In this document: positions 34,173-42,832 of the stretch, one piece after another
Position numbering within the stretch: position 1 is the stretch's first letter
How the letters are laid out: every line of letters starts with the position of its first letter
Origin: Streptomyces sp. NRRL B-1140
GTDB taxonomy: Bacteria; Actinomycetota; Actinomycetes; Streptomycetales; Streptomycetaceae
Direction of reading: 5' to 3'
Assembly: GCF_001280065.1 (NCBI RefSeq)
Contig: NZ_LGEA01000069.1
Location: 62,001-126,000, forward strand
DNA: 64,000 nt
Program-made: the position numbers and the translations under genes
Notes under the pieces: generated by a model
What the model was told of the DNA's origin: nothing
Database searches by the model: none
Seen by the model: the letters and a program-made list of their open reading frames with translations, nothing else

Positions 34173-35327
34173 TCAGGCGTCCGGCGACCGGCGGTCGGTG
34201 ACGAGGTCCATGCGCGCGAGTTCGAGGAGGCGCGCCATGCCGGCGTCCTTCGACGCGGTGGCGTCCGTGCCGGCTTCGTCCAGGAGCGTCGTCAGCTCGG
34301 CGACCTGTGCCGGGTCGGTGAGACCCAGGATCTGGGCGGGGTCGGCGGCGTCCAGCCCGTCGCGCACGTCGATGAGCCGTACGACGACGTCGTCGCGCTG
34401 GAAGATGGTGCTGCGCAGGACCGGGCTGCGCGGGTCGTCCGCCGCCGCCTCGTCCTGGCGGGAGAGGAGTTCGGCCAGCTTCATACCGAGGTCCGGCCGG
34501 GCCGGGTAGTACAGGGCGTACCGCTCGGCCGCGGGGCCCTGCCGCCCCGCCATCACGTGGTGGACGGCCGGCAGCGCGGCCCTGGTGAAGAAGACGCGGG
34601 CGGACTCGGGGTCGTCGAGGTCCCGGTCCTGCTCCAGGTGGGGGTTGATGGCCTCCTCGACGGCGCGGACCTCGGGCTGCCGGGCTACGTGGCGCAGCGC
34701 GGCCAGCAGATCGCCTCGCACCTCGATGGCCCGCACCACGCGGTTGCCGTGCATGAACAGCGAGGTGCGGCACAGCCGGGTGGTGTCGTCGACCTGCGGC
34801 TCGGGCGAGGCGTAGTCGGAGAGGATCTTGGCGACGATCTCCTCGCTGCCCGGCTTGACGGTGAAGGTGAGGGCGTGCCGGATCACACCGTCGCCGATCC
34901 TGGGCGCCGTCTGGAGCCGCCGTTTTGCCGGGTCGGCGTCCGCCGCCGGGCCGCCGGTCTCGCGGACGACGTGGAAGCGCAGGGACCGGGTGTCGCGCAC
35001 ACAGCTGTGCAGCGGCTCCACCATCCGCACGTGCTCTTCGCTGTTGACCCAGGCGAGGAACGGCGGGGCGCTCTCCCACTCGCTGGTGATGAGCCATTGC
35101 GAGGGGTTCTCGATCGACTGGCACAGCTGGTCGCTGACGTGCCCGGGGACGGACGCGACCTGGTTGCACAGCTGTTCGTAGGCGTCGAGGAACTCCTGCT
35201 GGGCGCCGTCGTGGACGTCGACCAGGAGGACGACTCGGAGCCGGGAACCGTCGAACACGGACTGCGAGACATGGTGCGACGCCTGGCGCGCCCGCGAACC
35301 TGCAACCCGTTCGGATGTGGTGGTCAT
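34173..35327 (-). CDS. whiE-ORFI: SchA/CurD-like protein of the spore-pigment operon
   Basis: This 384-residue protein has repeated ferredoxin-like (antibiotic-monooxygenase-type) units: [20 protein letters not shown] then [31 protein letters not shown]; and [20 protein letters not shown]. This is the SchA/CurD domain layout known only from spore-pigment-type PKS loci; its role is unclear. ATG 35327 is the first codon after AGGAG...GCAGG. It is the first gene of the operon, with its promoter in 35328-35585. Confidence 0.9.
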   Translation of the reverse strand: MTTTSERVAGSRARQASHHVSQSVFDGSRLRVVLLVDVHDGAQQEFLDAYEQLCNQVASVPGHVSDQLCQSIENPSQWLITSEWESAPPFLAWVNSEEHVRMVEPLHSCVRDTRSLRFHVVRETGGPAADADPAKRRLQTAPRIGDGVIRHALTFTVKPGSEEIVAKILSDYASPEPQVDDTTRLCRTSLFMHGNRVVRAIEVRGDLLAALRHVARQPEVRAVEEAINPHLEQDRDLDDPESARVFFTRAALPAVHHVMAGRQGPAAERYALYYPARPDLGMKLAELLSRQDEAAADDPRSPVLRSTIFQRDDVVVRLIDVRDGLDAADPAQILGLTDPAQVAELTTLLDEAGTDATASKDAGMARLLELARMDLVTDRRSPDA

Positions 35328-35585
35328 CCTGCGCACATCTCCTTCGCGCGGAGGGGAAAGTGAACGTTGGCCGCAGTGATGCGACGTCAGCGTTTCTCGA
35401 TCCTGTGCCCGTCCCCGCTCATCGCGCGACTCGGATGTAGTACGTGAGTGACAGGGGGGACGGCGTCCGGACCCCCACGGGCGAGTGAGACCTCGGCCGT
35501 CGGCGTGCTCCCCGGCCCCGACGGTCGCGGTCCCCCGCACAGGTGATGTGCGCGTCCACGCGCGGGCGTCCCCCCGTTCGTGGCA
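35328..35585 (-). other. Leader and presumed promoter region of the pigment operon
   Basis: About 260 bp between ORFI and the terminator of ORFVIII hold no gene. The stretch 35430-35460 (minus strand: CACTCACGTACTACATCC) is less GC-rich and could contain the promoter. I cannot assign sigma-factor elements. Confidence 0.35.
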
Positions 35586-35629
35586 CCGCCTTCGCCCACC
35601 GGCGTCGGGGCGCCGGTGGGCGAAGGCGG
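35586..35629 (-). terminator. 19-bp-stem terminator after ORFVIII
   Basis: CCGCCTTCGCCCACCGGCG (35586-35604) pairs perfectly with 35611-35629 around TCGGGG. It lies 60 bp past the ORFVIII stop and separates ORFVIII from the ORFI-VII transcript although both run the same way. Confidence 0.75.
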
Positions 35630-35688
35630 ACGGTGCGACCGCGGGCAGGGCCGCGCGGAGCGCCTCACACGAGCGGAGCCCGCGGGGC

Positions 35689-37347
35689 TCAGTCGACTGC
35701 CAGTGCGGTCCGCAGGACCCCGCGCAGTACGGCCTCGGCGTCGGCCTCGGGACCCGGCGACCGCCAGAGGACGAAGCCGTCGGGCCGGACCAGCAGGGCT
35801 CCCCCGGGTCCCGTGCCGTGGCGCTCCGCCCAGTCGGTGGCGTCCTCGGGCACCAGGTCGGCCTCGGGTCCGGTGCCCAGCCGGTACGACCTGAGCGGGA
35901 GGGACAGTTCGCCGGCCAGGCGCACGGCGGCCGGGTGCCACTCGTTCGGCTCCGCGGCGTCACTGAGCAGGACGAGGGACCGCTCGTAGAGGTCGATCGT
36001 CGAGATCCGTTCGTCGCCGCGCCGCACCCACAGGTGCGGCGCCCTGCTGCCGGGTCCGCCGGTCAGGTCGAGGCCCTCCGGCACCACCGGGGCGGCCGGG
36101 TCGGCGCCGACGACGGCGCCCTGCGGGTAGCGGTAGCCGAGGGCGACGTTGAGGATGCCCTGCCGTGGACCGCCGCCTCCGGCACCGGGTGGCGGGGCGA
36201 ATCCGGGGTGGCTGTGTTCGGCCGACCGGGCCGCGGCCCGCGCGCTGGTGGCCTCGGCCACGGGACGGCGCTCGGCGTCGTAGGTCTCCAGCAGTTCCTC
36301 CCCGGCCCAGCCGTCGAGCACGGCGGCCAGCTTCCAGGCGAGGTTGTGGGCGTCCTGGATACCGGTGTTGGACCCGAAGGCCCCGGTCGGGGACATCTCA
36401 TGGGCCGAGTCACCGGCGAGGAACACACGGCCCGACCGGTAACTGCGGGCGACCCTCTGGGCGGCGTGCCAGGGCGCCTTGCCGGTGATCTCCACGTCGA
36501 GGTCGGGGACGCCGACCGCCCGGCGGATGTGCTCGGCGCACCACTCGTCCGTGAACTCCTCCAGGGACTGTCCGCGCTCAGGGTGCCAGGGGGCGTGGAA
36601 GACCCAGTTCTCGCGGTTGTCGACCGGCAGCAGGGCGCCGTCGGCCTCCGGGTTCGTCAGGTAGCAGACGATGAAGTGACGGTCGCCCACGACGTCGGCG
36701 AGACGGCGGGAGCGGAAGGTGAGGCTGACGTTGTGGAACAGGTCGCCGGGTCCGCTCTGCGCGATGCCGAGCTGCTCACGCACGGGACTGCGGGGGCCGT
36801 CGGCGGCTACGAGATAGTCCGCGCGGATGGTGGTGTGCTCACCCGTCTCACGGCTCTTGACGACGGCGGTCACCCCGGCGGGGCCGCTGTCGAACGACAT
36901 CAGCTCGGTGGAGAAGCGCAGGTCACCCCCGTGCCTGCGGGCGTGGTCGAGCAGGACCGGCTCGAGATCGTTCTGGCTGCACAGGCACCAGGCGCTGGGG
37001 CTGAAGCGGGCCAGGCCGCCGCCCGGGTCGATGTCCTTGAACAGCCACTCGCCCGCGTCGCCGGCCAGGGTGGGGGCCTGCAGGATGCCGTGGTTCACGG
37101 ACAGGGTGGCGGCCGCCTCCTGGATCGCCTGCTCCACACCCGCCACCCGGAACAGTTCCATGGTGCGGACGTTGTTGCCCCGGCCCCGCGGGTGGATGGA
37201 GGTGCCCGCGTGGCGCTCCACCAGCAGGTGCGGTACGCCCAGCCGTCCCAGGAACAACGAAGTCGCCAGGCCGACCAGGGAGCCGCCCACGATGAGGACC
37301 GGGACTTCGATGGTGTGGGGGCCCGCCTGTCCGGCTCGTTCTTTCAT
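35689..37347 (-). CDS. whiE-ORFVIII: FAD-dependent hydroxylase of the spore-pigment locus
   Basis: This 552-residue group A flavoprotein monooxygenase has VLIVGGSLVGLATSLFLGRL near 17, YLVAADGPRSPVRE near 165, VFLAGDSAHEMSPTGAFG near 297 and a C-terminal thioredoxin-like domain. It probably hydroxylates the pigment aromatic core using NAD(P)H and oxygen. ATG 37347 is eight bases after GGAGG. In S. coelicolor the equivalent gene is transcribed away from ORFI; here it is on the same strand, upstream of ORFI and isolated by a strong terminator. Confidence 0.93.
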   Translation of the reverse strand: MKERAGQAGPHTIEVPVLIVGGSLVGLATSLFLGRLGVPHLLVERHAGTSIHPRGRGNNVRTMELFRVAGVEQAIQEAAATLSVNHGILQAPTLAGDAGEWLFKDIDPGGGLARFSPSAWCLCSQNDLEPVLLDHARRHGGDLRFSTELMSFDSGPAGVTAVVKSRETGEHTTIRADYLVAADGPRSPVREQLGIAQSGPGDLFHNVSLTFRSRRLADVVGDRHFIVCYLTNPEADGALLPVDNRENWVFHAPWHPERGQSLEEFTDEWCAEHIRRAVGVPDLDVEITGKAPWHAAQRVARSYRSGRVFLAGDSAHEMSPTGAFGSNTGIQDAHNLAWKLAAVLDGWAGEELLETYDAERRPVAEATSARAAARSAEHSHPGFAPPPGAGGGGPRQGILNVALGYRYPQGAVVGADPAAPVVPEGLDLTGGPGSRAPHLWVRRGDERISTIDLYERSLVLLSDAAEPNEWHPAAVRLAGELSLPLRSYRLGTGPEADLVPEDATDWAERHGTGPGGALLVRPDGFVLWRSPGPEADAEAVLRGVLRTALAVD

Positions 37348-37844
37348 CACTCTCGCCTCCAGTGCGTCGGTGCCGCCGGCCCTGCCGGTTGCGGCGGCGA
37401 TCCTCATGCATGCCCCGGGGAGGTGACGGCGGCTCAGGCTTCACCCGCGTGCTTCGCGGCGCTGTCCTGCGGGAGAGCGGGCAGGACCGCACTGCGGCGG
37501 ACGGTTCGGTCACCGACTCGTCCGGCGTCGGCACGCTGCCTACGGGAGTCGTCCACGACGATGGGCACGCCGTCGGGGATCCGTCCCCGAAGCCGGTCGA
37601 GCAGCGGCTGCACCGGGGGACGGTCACCGGGAAGGCGGACATGGACGTGCATCGTCCGCGAGACGGCGTCGGCGCATGTCCAGGCGTGACAAGGGTCGGC
37701 CACGGGAAGCCGGAGCGGCTTGAGGACTGTCGCCGCAGGCCGCCGGTGGGCCGACTGCAGGGAAGGGCCGCTCCGACCTCCCCAGGTGTCGCGGCCCGTC
37801 CCGTCCAGCGGCAAACGCTTACCCCGGGATGCGGACCTCATTCC
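37348..37844. other. Spacer between ORFVIII and the MarR gene
   Basis: About 500 bp contain the ORFVIII promoter region and at most one doubtful small gene (37434-37652). No repeats, operators or RNA genes were recognised. Confidence 0.4.
37434..37652 (-). CDS. Possible small protein, doubtful
   Basis: This is a 72-residue frame (HVHVRLPGDRPPVQPLLDRL, RGRIPDGVPIVVDDSRRQR) with acceptable codon bias in its first half and a fold-like start. It has no convincing ribosome site or recognised family. The frame is open upstream to 37841. It is listed because the spacer is otherwise empty; it may be spurious. Confidence 0.25.
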   Translation of the reverse strand: MHVHVRLPGDRPPVQPLLDRLRGRIPDGVPIVVDDSRRQRADAGRVGDRTVRRSAVLPALPQDSAAKHAGEA

Positions 37845-38285
37845 TCACACCGTCGGCCCGTCCAGGACGTGCTGCAACTCCCTGAGCGCCGGCAGCGCCC
37901 CCTCGATGGCCCGTCGGCTGTCCGGCGTGAGAGCGGCCAGGGCGCGCCTCAGTTCCTGCGTGCTCACCCGGTCGTACCGGTCGAGCAGATCGAGGGCGTG
38001 CGGGGAGGCCACGAGAGTCACCGTGCGCAGGTCGGTCGATGACGGCTTGCGCTCCACGAGACCCGACGCGGTCATGGCACGGACCAGGTTGCTGACCGTC
38101 GAGGAGGCCAGGCGCAGGCGGGACGCGACGTCGCGTGGCCCGAGAGGTCCGGCCTCGGACAGGACCCTCAGGAGTTCGATCTGCGCTTCGGGAAGGTCCG
38201 GCAGGTCCTCCGCGCGGCGGGTGCGCAGCAGCACGGCTCGCCGGAGAGGCCCGATGAGGCGGCCGAGATCAGTCGCGGTGTCCAT
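37845..38285 (-). CDS. MarR-family regulator of phenolic acid decarboxylase
   Basis: This 146-residue MarR protein has the core LPDLPEAQIELLRVLSEAGP, recognition helix RDVASRLRLASSTVSNLVRA and wing LVERKPSSTDLRTVTLVASP. It is divergent from the padC-like gene 94 bp away. Two identical-geometry palindromes lie between them, starting 25 bp from its own start codon, so it should repress both genes and be released by phenolic acids. Known padC genes are often controlled by PadR; a MarR partner is a variation. Confidence 0.9.
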   Translation of the reverse strand: MDTATDLGRLIGPLRRAVLLRTRRAEDLPDLPEAQIELLRVLSEAGPLGPRDVASRLRLASSTVSNLVRAMTASGLVERKPSSTDLRTVTLVASPHALDLLDRYDRVSTQELRRALAALTPDSRRAIEGALPALRELQHVLDGPTV

Positions 38286-38309
38286 GCGTTCATGATGCCC
38301 TCGATATTG

Positions 38310-38338
38310 TTTTGTCGCAAAATAGTTTTGTGGCAAAA
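38310..38338. promoter_or_regulatory. Tandem TTTTGNNNCAAAA operators
   Basis: TTTTGTCGCAAAA (38310-38322) and TTTTGTGGCAAAA (38326-38338) are perfect 5+3+5 palindromes 16 bp apart, about 1.5 helical turns. They are strikingly AT-rich for this genome. They sit between the divergent MarR and padC genes, 42 bp upstream of ATG 38380. Confidence 0.75.
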
Positions 38339-38379
38339 ATGGTATGCCGCACGGCACCGAACGACGAGGAAATCCCCTC

Positions 38380-38919
38380 ATGGACAGCCGCGAAGCGCAC
38401 GAGACCACCGTCCGTAACCCCGTCCCCCCGCAGCAGCTCTCCGGCATCGTCGGCCACCGCTTCATCTACACCTATGCCAATGGCTGGCAGTACGAGATGT
38501 ACGTGAAGAACGCGACCACCATCGACTACCGGATCCACTCCGGCATGGTGGGCGGCCGATGGGTCAAGGACCAGCAGGTCGACCTGGTCCTGCTGGACGA
38601 CGACCACTACAAGGTGTCCTGGAACGAGCCCACCGGCACATCGGTGTGCGTGAACGTCATGCCCGGCAAGCGCCGCCTGCACGGCGTGATCTTCTTCCCG
38701 CGCTGGGTCGAGGAGCACGGCGAGCGCACGGTCCTCTACCAGAACGACCACCTCGACGAGATGCGCAGGTTCCGCGACGAAGGCCCCACGTACCCGATCC
38801 ACGTGGTCCCGGAGTTCGCCGAGATCACCCTCTTCGAGTTCGTCGGCCCGGACGACGACACCGTCATCGCCACGGCACCGGGCGACCTCCCGCCGGGCTG
38901 GTCCGACCGCACCCGCTGA
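38380..38919 (+). CDS. padC: Phenolic acid decarboxylase
   Basis: This 179-residue lipocalin-like enzyme has the PadC signature: [18 protein letters not shown] with the two catalytic Tyr, [13 protein letters not shown] with the conserved Arg, and SWNEPTGT with the Glu. It removes CO2 from p-coumaric, ferulic and related plant acids to give vinylphenols, in the cytoplasm. Length matches the family (about 165-180). ATG 38380 is the start of similarity; ribosome site ACGAGGAAA. It is controlled by the divergent MarR protein. Confidence 0.93.
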   Translation: MDSREAHETTVRNPVPPQQLSGIVGHRFIYTYANGWQYEMYVKNATTIDYRIHSGMVGGRWVKDQQVDLVLLDDDHYKVSWNEPTGTSVCVNVMPGKRRLHGVIFFPRWVEEHGERTVLYQNDHLDEMRRFRDEGPTYPIHVVPEFAEITLFEFVGPDDDTVIATAPGDLPPGWSDRTR

Positions 38920-39011
38920 CCGCCCGCCCCGGCCACACGGTTCTCCCAAGATCGATTGTCAGTGGTGGGTGAGAAGGTGGAAACACCAAGCCGGAACGAG
39001 GGGGAGCTGTG

Positions 39012-40052
39012 ATGTCCGAAAGCCAGAACTACATCAACCACGTTGCTCTAGTGCTGGATGCCAGCTCGTCGATGTCGCATCTGAGCCGCAAGGTCGTCGA
39101 AGTCGCCGACCAGCAGATCGCCTATCTCGCCCGCCGCTCGCGGGAACTGGACCAGGAAACCCGCGTCACGGTGTACGTCTTCGCCGACAAGGTGGAGTGC
39201 GTCATCTACGACAAGGACGTGCTGCGCATGCCGTCGCTGAAGCAGTTGTACCGGACCGGTGGGATGACGGCCCTCCTGGCAGCCGCGCTGAAGTCACAGC
39301 GCGAGCTCGCTCAGACCGCCCAACTGTACGGCGACCACAGTTTCCTGACGTTCGTTCTGACCGACGGACAGGAGAACGCGAGCCACCGCTGCCCGGACGC
39401 TCCCGCCCGGGACCCACGTCGACTGGTGCAGGCTGTGGCGGAGATGATCCAGACCCAGCAGGACAACTGGACGCTGGCCGTGCTGGTGCCCGACCAGATG
39501 GGCAAGCGCGAGGCCATGCAGTGCGGCTTCCCCAAGGACAACATCGCCATATGGGACGCCACCAGCACGCAGGGCCTGGAGGAGGCCGGGCAGGTCATCC
39601 GGCAGGCCACAGAGAACTTCATGATGGGCCGCACCCAGGGCATCCGGGGGTCGCGTGCGGTGTTCTCCACGAGCGCGGACGCCGTCAACGAAGACACCAT
39701 CAAGGCAGCCGGACTCACGCCGGCCGACCCGTCGAAGTACCAGCTGATCCCGGTCGCCCGCGACGCGGCGATCCGGGAGTGGGTCATCGAGTGCGGGCAC
39801 ACCTACACCACCGGTGGCGCGTACTACGAGCTGAGCAAGTCGGAGAAGATCCAGGCGCGCAAGCAGATAGCGGTGCTGGAGAAGAAGACGGACCGCGTGT
39901 ACACGGGCCCCCAGGCCCGCGCCCTGCTCGGGCTGCCCGACACGGAAGTGCGCGTCAAGCCCGACCACAACGACCACTTCACCATCTTCGTGCAGAGCAC
40001 CAGCGTCAACCGGAAGCTCGTGGCCAACACGCGGCTGCTGCTCATGCTCTGA
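39012..40052 (+). CDS. VWA-domain protein
   Basis: This 346-residue cytoplasmic protein has a von Willebrand A fold in residues about 8-215. It has a complete MIDAS metal site: DASSSMS (DxSxS), a Thr in YRTGGMTALLAA and FVLTDGQENAS. The C-terminal third (YYELSKSEKIQARKQIAVLE to the end) has no recognised domain. VWA proteins mediate metal-dependent protein contacts, often with AAA+ or TerD-like partners, but none is adjacent. ATG 39012 follows GGGGAG and an in-frame GTG at 39009. Confidence 0.88.
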   Translation: MSESQNYINHVALVLDASSSMSHLSRKVVEVADQQIAYLARRSRELDQETRVTVYVFADKVECVIYDKDVLRMPSLKQLYRTGGMTALLAAALKSQRELAQTAQLYGDHSFLTFVLTDGQENASHRCPDAPARDPRRLVQAVAEMIQTQQDNWTLAVLVPDQMGKREAMQCGFPKDNIAIWDATSTQGLEEAGQVIRQATENFMMGRTQGIRGSRAVFSTSADAVNEDTIKAAGLTPADPSKYQLIPVARDAAIREWVIECGHTYTTGGAYYELSKSEKIQARKQIAVLEKKTDRVYTGPQARALLGLPDTEVRVKPDHNDHFTIFVQSTSVNRKLVANTRLLLML

Positions 40053-40066
40053 CATCCCGTGGAGCC

Positions 40067-40128
40067 GACGGGGTGCCCGGAGGTCGCGCCCGGGACGAGG
40101 ACGCCTCTCCGGTCCCCGGCGCCCCGTC
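40067..40128. terminator. Possible terminator between convergent genes
   Basis: GACGGGGTGCC (40067-40077) and GGCGCCCCGTC (40118-40128) pair over 11 bp with one G-T; the 40-nt loop makes it a weak call. Confidence 0.3.
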
Positions 40129-40199
40129 CCAACGGCTTGCGCCTACCTCCCGGCAGGGCCATCCGACGCCGGTCACCGGAGTCCGGCACGCCCGTTGTC

Positions 40200-41267
40200 T
40201 CAGTGAGGGAGGTCCGGCGACAGGCCCAGCTCACGCTCCCCGAGCGGGGTGAAGAAGCGCTCGACGTCGGCGTCGGCGACCTCGGCCAGGGTCGTCGGCG
40301 ACCAGCGCGGCCTGCGGTCCTTGTCGACGACCTGGGCGCGGATTCCCTCGACCAGGTCGGGTGTGGCCAGCGCGGCGCAGGACACGCGGTACTCCTGGTT
40401 CAGCACCGGCTCCAGCGCGCCGAGCTTCCGGGCGCGGCGCAGGGAGGCGAGGGTGACCTTGAGGGCGGTCGGAGACTTGGCGAGCAGGGTCTCCGCGGCC
40501 TCCTTGGCGGAAGGATCACCGTGCGCGAGCAGGCGGCGCACGATCTCCTCGACGGTGTCGGCGCGGTAGCCGGCGTCGATCCAGCCACGCTGGGCGGCCA
40601 GGACACCCTGCGGGGGTGGCTGCGCGCAGTCGGCCAGGGCCTCGTCCGCGGGACGTTCGGCCAAGGCGTCGAGGAAGTCCCGCAGCGAGGCCGCCGGCAC
40701 GAAGTGGTCGGCGAGTCCGCACAGCAAGGCGTCGGCCGCGCCGACCTGAGCTCCCGTCAGGGCCAGATGAGTGCCCAGCTCCCCCGGGGCGGTGGCGAGC
40801 AGATGGGTGCCCCCCACGTCCGGCACGAAACCGATGCCTGTCTCCGGCATGGCGATGCGGGACCGCTCGGTGACGACGCGGACGCTGCCGTGCGCCGAGA
40901 CACCGACACCGCCGCCCATCACGATGCCGTCCATCACGGCGACGTACGGCTTGGGGTAGCGGGCGATGCGGGCGTTGAGGCGGTACTCGTCGCGCCAGAA
41001 CGCGGCCGAGGCGGTGCCGTCGCCGTCGCGGGCGTCGTCGTGGATGGCACGGATGTCACCGCCGGCGCACAGGCCGCGCTCCCCCGCGCCGGTGATGACG
41101 ACGGTCTCCACGGCGGGGTCCCGCTCCCACGAGAGGAGGGCCTCGTCGATGCGGCGGACCATGGTGTGCGTGAGCGCGTTGAGGGCCCGGGGCCGGTTGA
41201 GGGTGATGTGGGCCGCGCGCCCGCTGGTGCGGAAGACAACGGGTTCCTCTTCGACGGTTCCGCTCAT
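40200..41267 (-). CDS. 3-hydroxyisobutyryl-CoA hydrolase-like (ECH_2) protein
   Basis: This 355-residue crotonase-fold enzyme has RAAHITLNRPRALNALTHTM, the CoA oxyanion motif GAGERGLCAGGDIRAI, MDGIVMGGGVGVSAHG and the catalytic region AMPETGIGFVPDVGGTHLLA. The long C-terminal half (ECH_2) distinguishes 3-hydroxyisobutyryl-CoA hydrolases of valine breakdown from ordinary enoyl-CoA hydratases. ATG 41267 is in the family position. Single-gene unit, convergent with the VWA gene. Confidence 0.9.
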   Translation of the reverse strand: MSGTVEEEPVVFRTSGRAAHITLNRPRALNALTHTMVRRIDEALLSWERDPAVETVVITGAGERGLCAGGDIRAIHDDARDGDGTASAAFWRDEYRLNARIARYPKPYVAVMDGIVMGGGVGVSAHGSVRVVTERSRIAMPETGIGFVPDVGGTHLLATAPGELGTHLALTGAQVGAADALLCGLADHFVPAASLRDFLDALAERPADEALADCAQPPPQGVLAAQRGWIDAGYRADTVEEIVRRLLAHGDPSAKEAAETLLAKSPTALKVTLASLRRARKLGALEPVLNQEYRVSCAALATPDLVEGIRAQVVDKDRRPRWSPTTLAEVADADVERFFTPLGERELGLSPDLPH

Positions 41268-41604
41268 CGGAAGGCCTTCCCCGAGCCGTGGGCCGCGTTG
41301 ACGCGCATGTCCTGTCGGTTCCTTCCCGCTCGGGTGGAGGGCACTTCGCCCGCGGTGGGCGATGACGAACCACCGGGTCACTACCGACCCTACGGTGCCT
41401 GATGTCCTGCCCGGACGAGCCGGCGGGGTGGGCGGGGCGACGCCGTACGGTTTCCTGGGCCGGACCGCACGAAGCTCGTCGCGCCGGTGATCTCCCGCAG
41501 AGGCGGCCGCCGTTCACCGCGCGGCGGCCGTGCGCTACATTTTGCCTCTCCTTGACCGCGATCACTGATGATCTCTACGCTTCGGATTCGGAGTTGGCAC
41601 CCCC
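41268..41604. other. Spacer between the hydrolase and DUF350 genes
   Basis: A 337-bp divergent spacer holding the promoters of both genes. No RNA gene, repeat or LuxR-island inverted repeat is seen. A possible promoter for the right-hand gene is listed separately. Confidence 0.4.
41552..41581 (+). promoter_or_regulatory. Possible promoter of the DUF350 gene
   Basis: TTGACC (41552-41557) and TACGCT (41576-41581) are 18 bp apart and end 23 bp before ATG 41605, a fair match to the housekeeping sigma consensus. Confidence 0.4.
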
Positions 41605-42027
41605 ATGAGCGACATCGTCAACGGACTCGGACGGGCCACTGCCTACGGCGGTCTGGGACTGGTTCTGTTGCTCCTCGGCATCGTCCTGGTCGACGTGCTG
41701 ACGCCCGGAAAGCTCGGTCGGCAGATCTGGCAGGAGCGCAACCGCAACGCCGCCACCGTCCTCAGTTCCGCGCTGCTCGGTATCGGCGGCATCGTGTTCA
41801 CGTCCATCTGGACGACGTACGAGGACTTCGGCAAGGGCCTGGTCTCCACCGCGGCGTTCGGGATACTCGGGCTGGTCATGATGGCGCTGGCTTTTCTGGT
41901 GGTGGACCTGGTCACGCCGGGACGCCTGGGTGCCACGCTGGTCGAGGCGGAGCCGCATCCCGCGGTCTGGGTGACGGCTTCCTGCAACCTCGCCGTGTCC
42001 GCGATCATTTCGGCGTCCATCGCCTGA
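41605..42027 (+). CDS. DUF350-family membrane protein
   Basis: This 140-residue protein has four transmembrane helices in two similar halves: LGLVLLLLGIVLVDVLTPGKL and LGLVMMALAFLVVDLVTPGRL share the VDxxTPG(K/R)L motif of DUF350, the sign of an internal duplication. The function is unknown; family members often accompany stress or spermidine-synthase-like genes. It opens the island of small membrane proteins but lacks the 19-bp inverted repeat of the island. Confidence 0.8.
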   Translation: MSDIVNGLGRATAYGGLGLVLLLLGIVLVDVLTPGKLGRQIWQERNRNAATVLSSALLGIGGIVFTSIWTTYEDFGKGLVSTAAFGILGLVMMALAFLVVDLVTPGRLGATLVEAEPHPAVWVTASCNLAVSAIISASIA

Positions 42028-42146
42028 ACCCCGCGCGCTGACAGGCCCGTCGGGGCTTCCTGCGCAGTCGTCTGCGCCGCACAGGGAACGCACAGCGACC
42101 GCTTTTCCTCTTGCAGGGTGAATCCCCTGACCGAGAGAAAGCTGCT

Positions 42147-42665
42147 GTGCGTTCACGGAGACGTTTGCGTCCGCGCCTGTACCCGGCCGGGTCGGTGGTC
42201 CTGGCCATGGCCGCCGCGGGATCGGTGCTGGCGGGGCCGACGGGCTCCGCCTTCGCCGCCGAGGCCGGTGGGCGCGCCGACCTGCGGGTCGACGTGAACC
42301 GCGACGGGCGAGTCGATGTCACCGCCGGCAGCGACACCGCAGGCGAGGACGGCTGGTCGGTCGAACGCGGGGCGGTGTACCTGCCCAACATCGATGACGA
42401 CGCCAAGCGGTGCCCGGTGTCCGGGCCCGGTGGCCGGCCGCTGTCCGACGCCGAGCTGGCCGCGTGCAACGACGGCTCCGACAAGAAGGTCAACGGCACC
42501 GAGGACGCCGCCGACCTCGCCCGGATCCGTTCCGTGCCGCTGCCACACCTGCCCGCCGGCGCGACCGGCAGCCTGAAGCTCACCACCGGTGGCGAGCGCG
42601 CCCACCTCTTCCTCAAGCGTGCCGGGAAGTGGATCTGTGGCCGGCGAGGGGTGGTGGGGCGGTGA
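42147..42665 (+). pseudogene. Truncated secreted protein-arginine deiminase homologue (N-terminal fragment)
   Basis: The 172-residue ORF starts at GTG 42147 after GAGAGAAAG and has a signal peptide (SVVLAMAAAGSVLAGPTGSA, AFAAEAGG). ADLRVDVNRDGRVDVTAGSD, VYLPNIDDDAKRC, then SDAELAACNDGSDKKVNGTE and HLFLKRAGKW match the N-terminal part of Streptomyces protein-arginine deiminase-like proteins, which from memory run to about 640 residues. Similarity stops at GKW and the frame ends in CGRRGVVGR inside a 17-bp tandem repeat. All catalytic residues are missing, so this is a remnant. Confidence 0.7.
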
Positions 42666-42682
42666 TGGTGGTGGGGCGGTGA
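42650..42682. repeat. Tandem 16-bp direct repeat at the truncation point
   Basis: GGTGGTGGGGCGGTGA occurs at 42650-42665 and again at 42667-42682, exactly where the deiminase fragment ends. It may mark the deletion junction. Confidence 0.7.
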
Positions 42683-42692
42683 CCGCCGCACA

Positions 42693-42711
42693 CTCACCCG
42701 CGTCGGGTGAG
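42693..42711. promoter_or_regulatory. Island inverted repeat, site 1
   Basis: CTCACCCGCGTCGGGTGAG is a perfect 8+3+8 inverted repeat 121 bp upstream of ATG 42833. It is the best of five sites with this geometry in the island. Confidence 0.7.
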
Positions 42712-42832
42712 GCGGCCCGTGTCGTGCCCTGGGCACGCTGATGAGGACATCGAACGGTTCGGAGCGAGAGCCTGGAGCTGCGAGCGCCCTCCCGCTCCTT
42801 CCGGTCCCTGAGCATCGCAAGCGAGGCGCAAG

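Noticed and set aside
38955-38973. TGGGTGAG half-site before the VWA gene
   Set aside because: The matching left arm of the island inverted repeat is absent (ATTGTCAG), so it is not counted as a sixth site.
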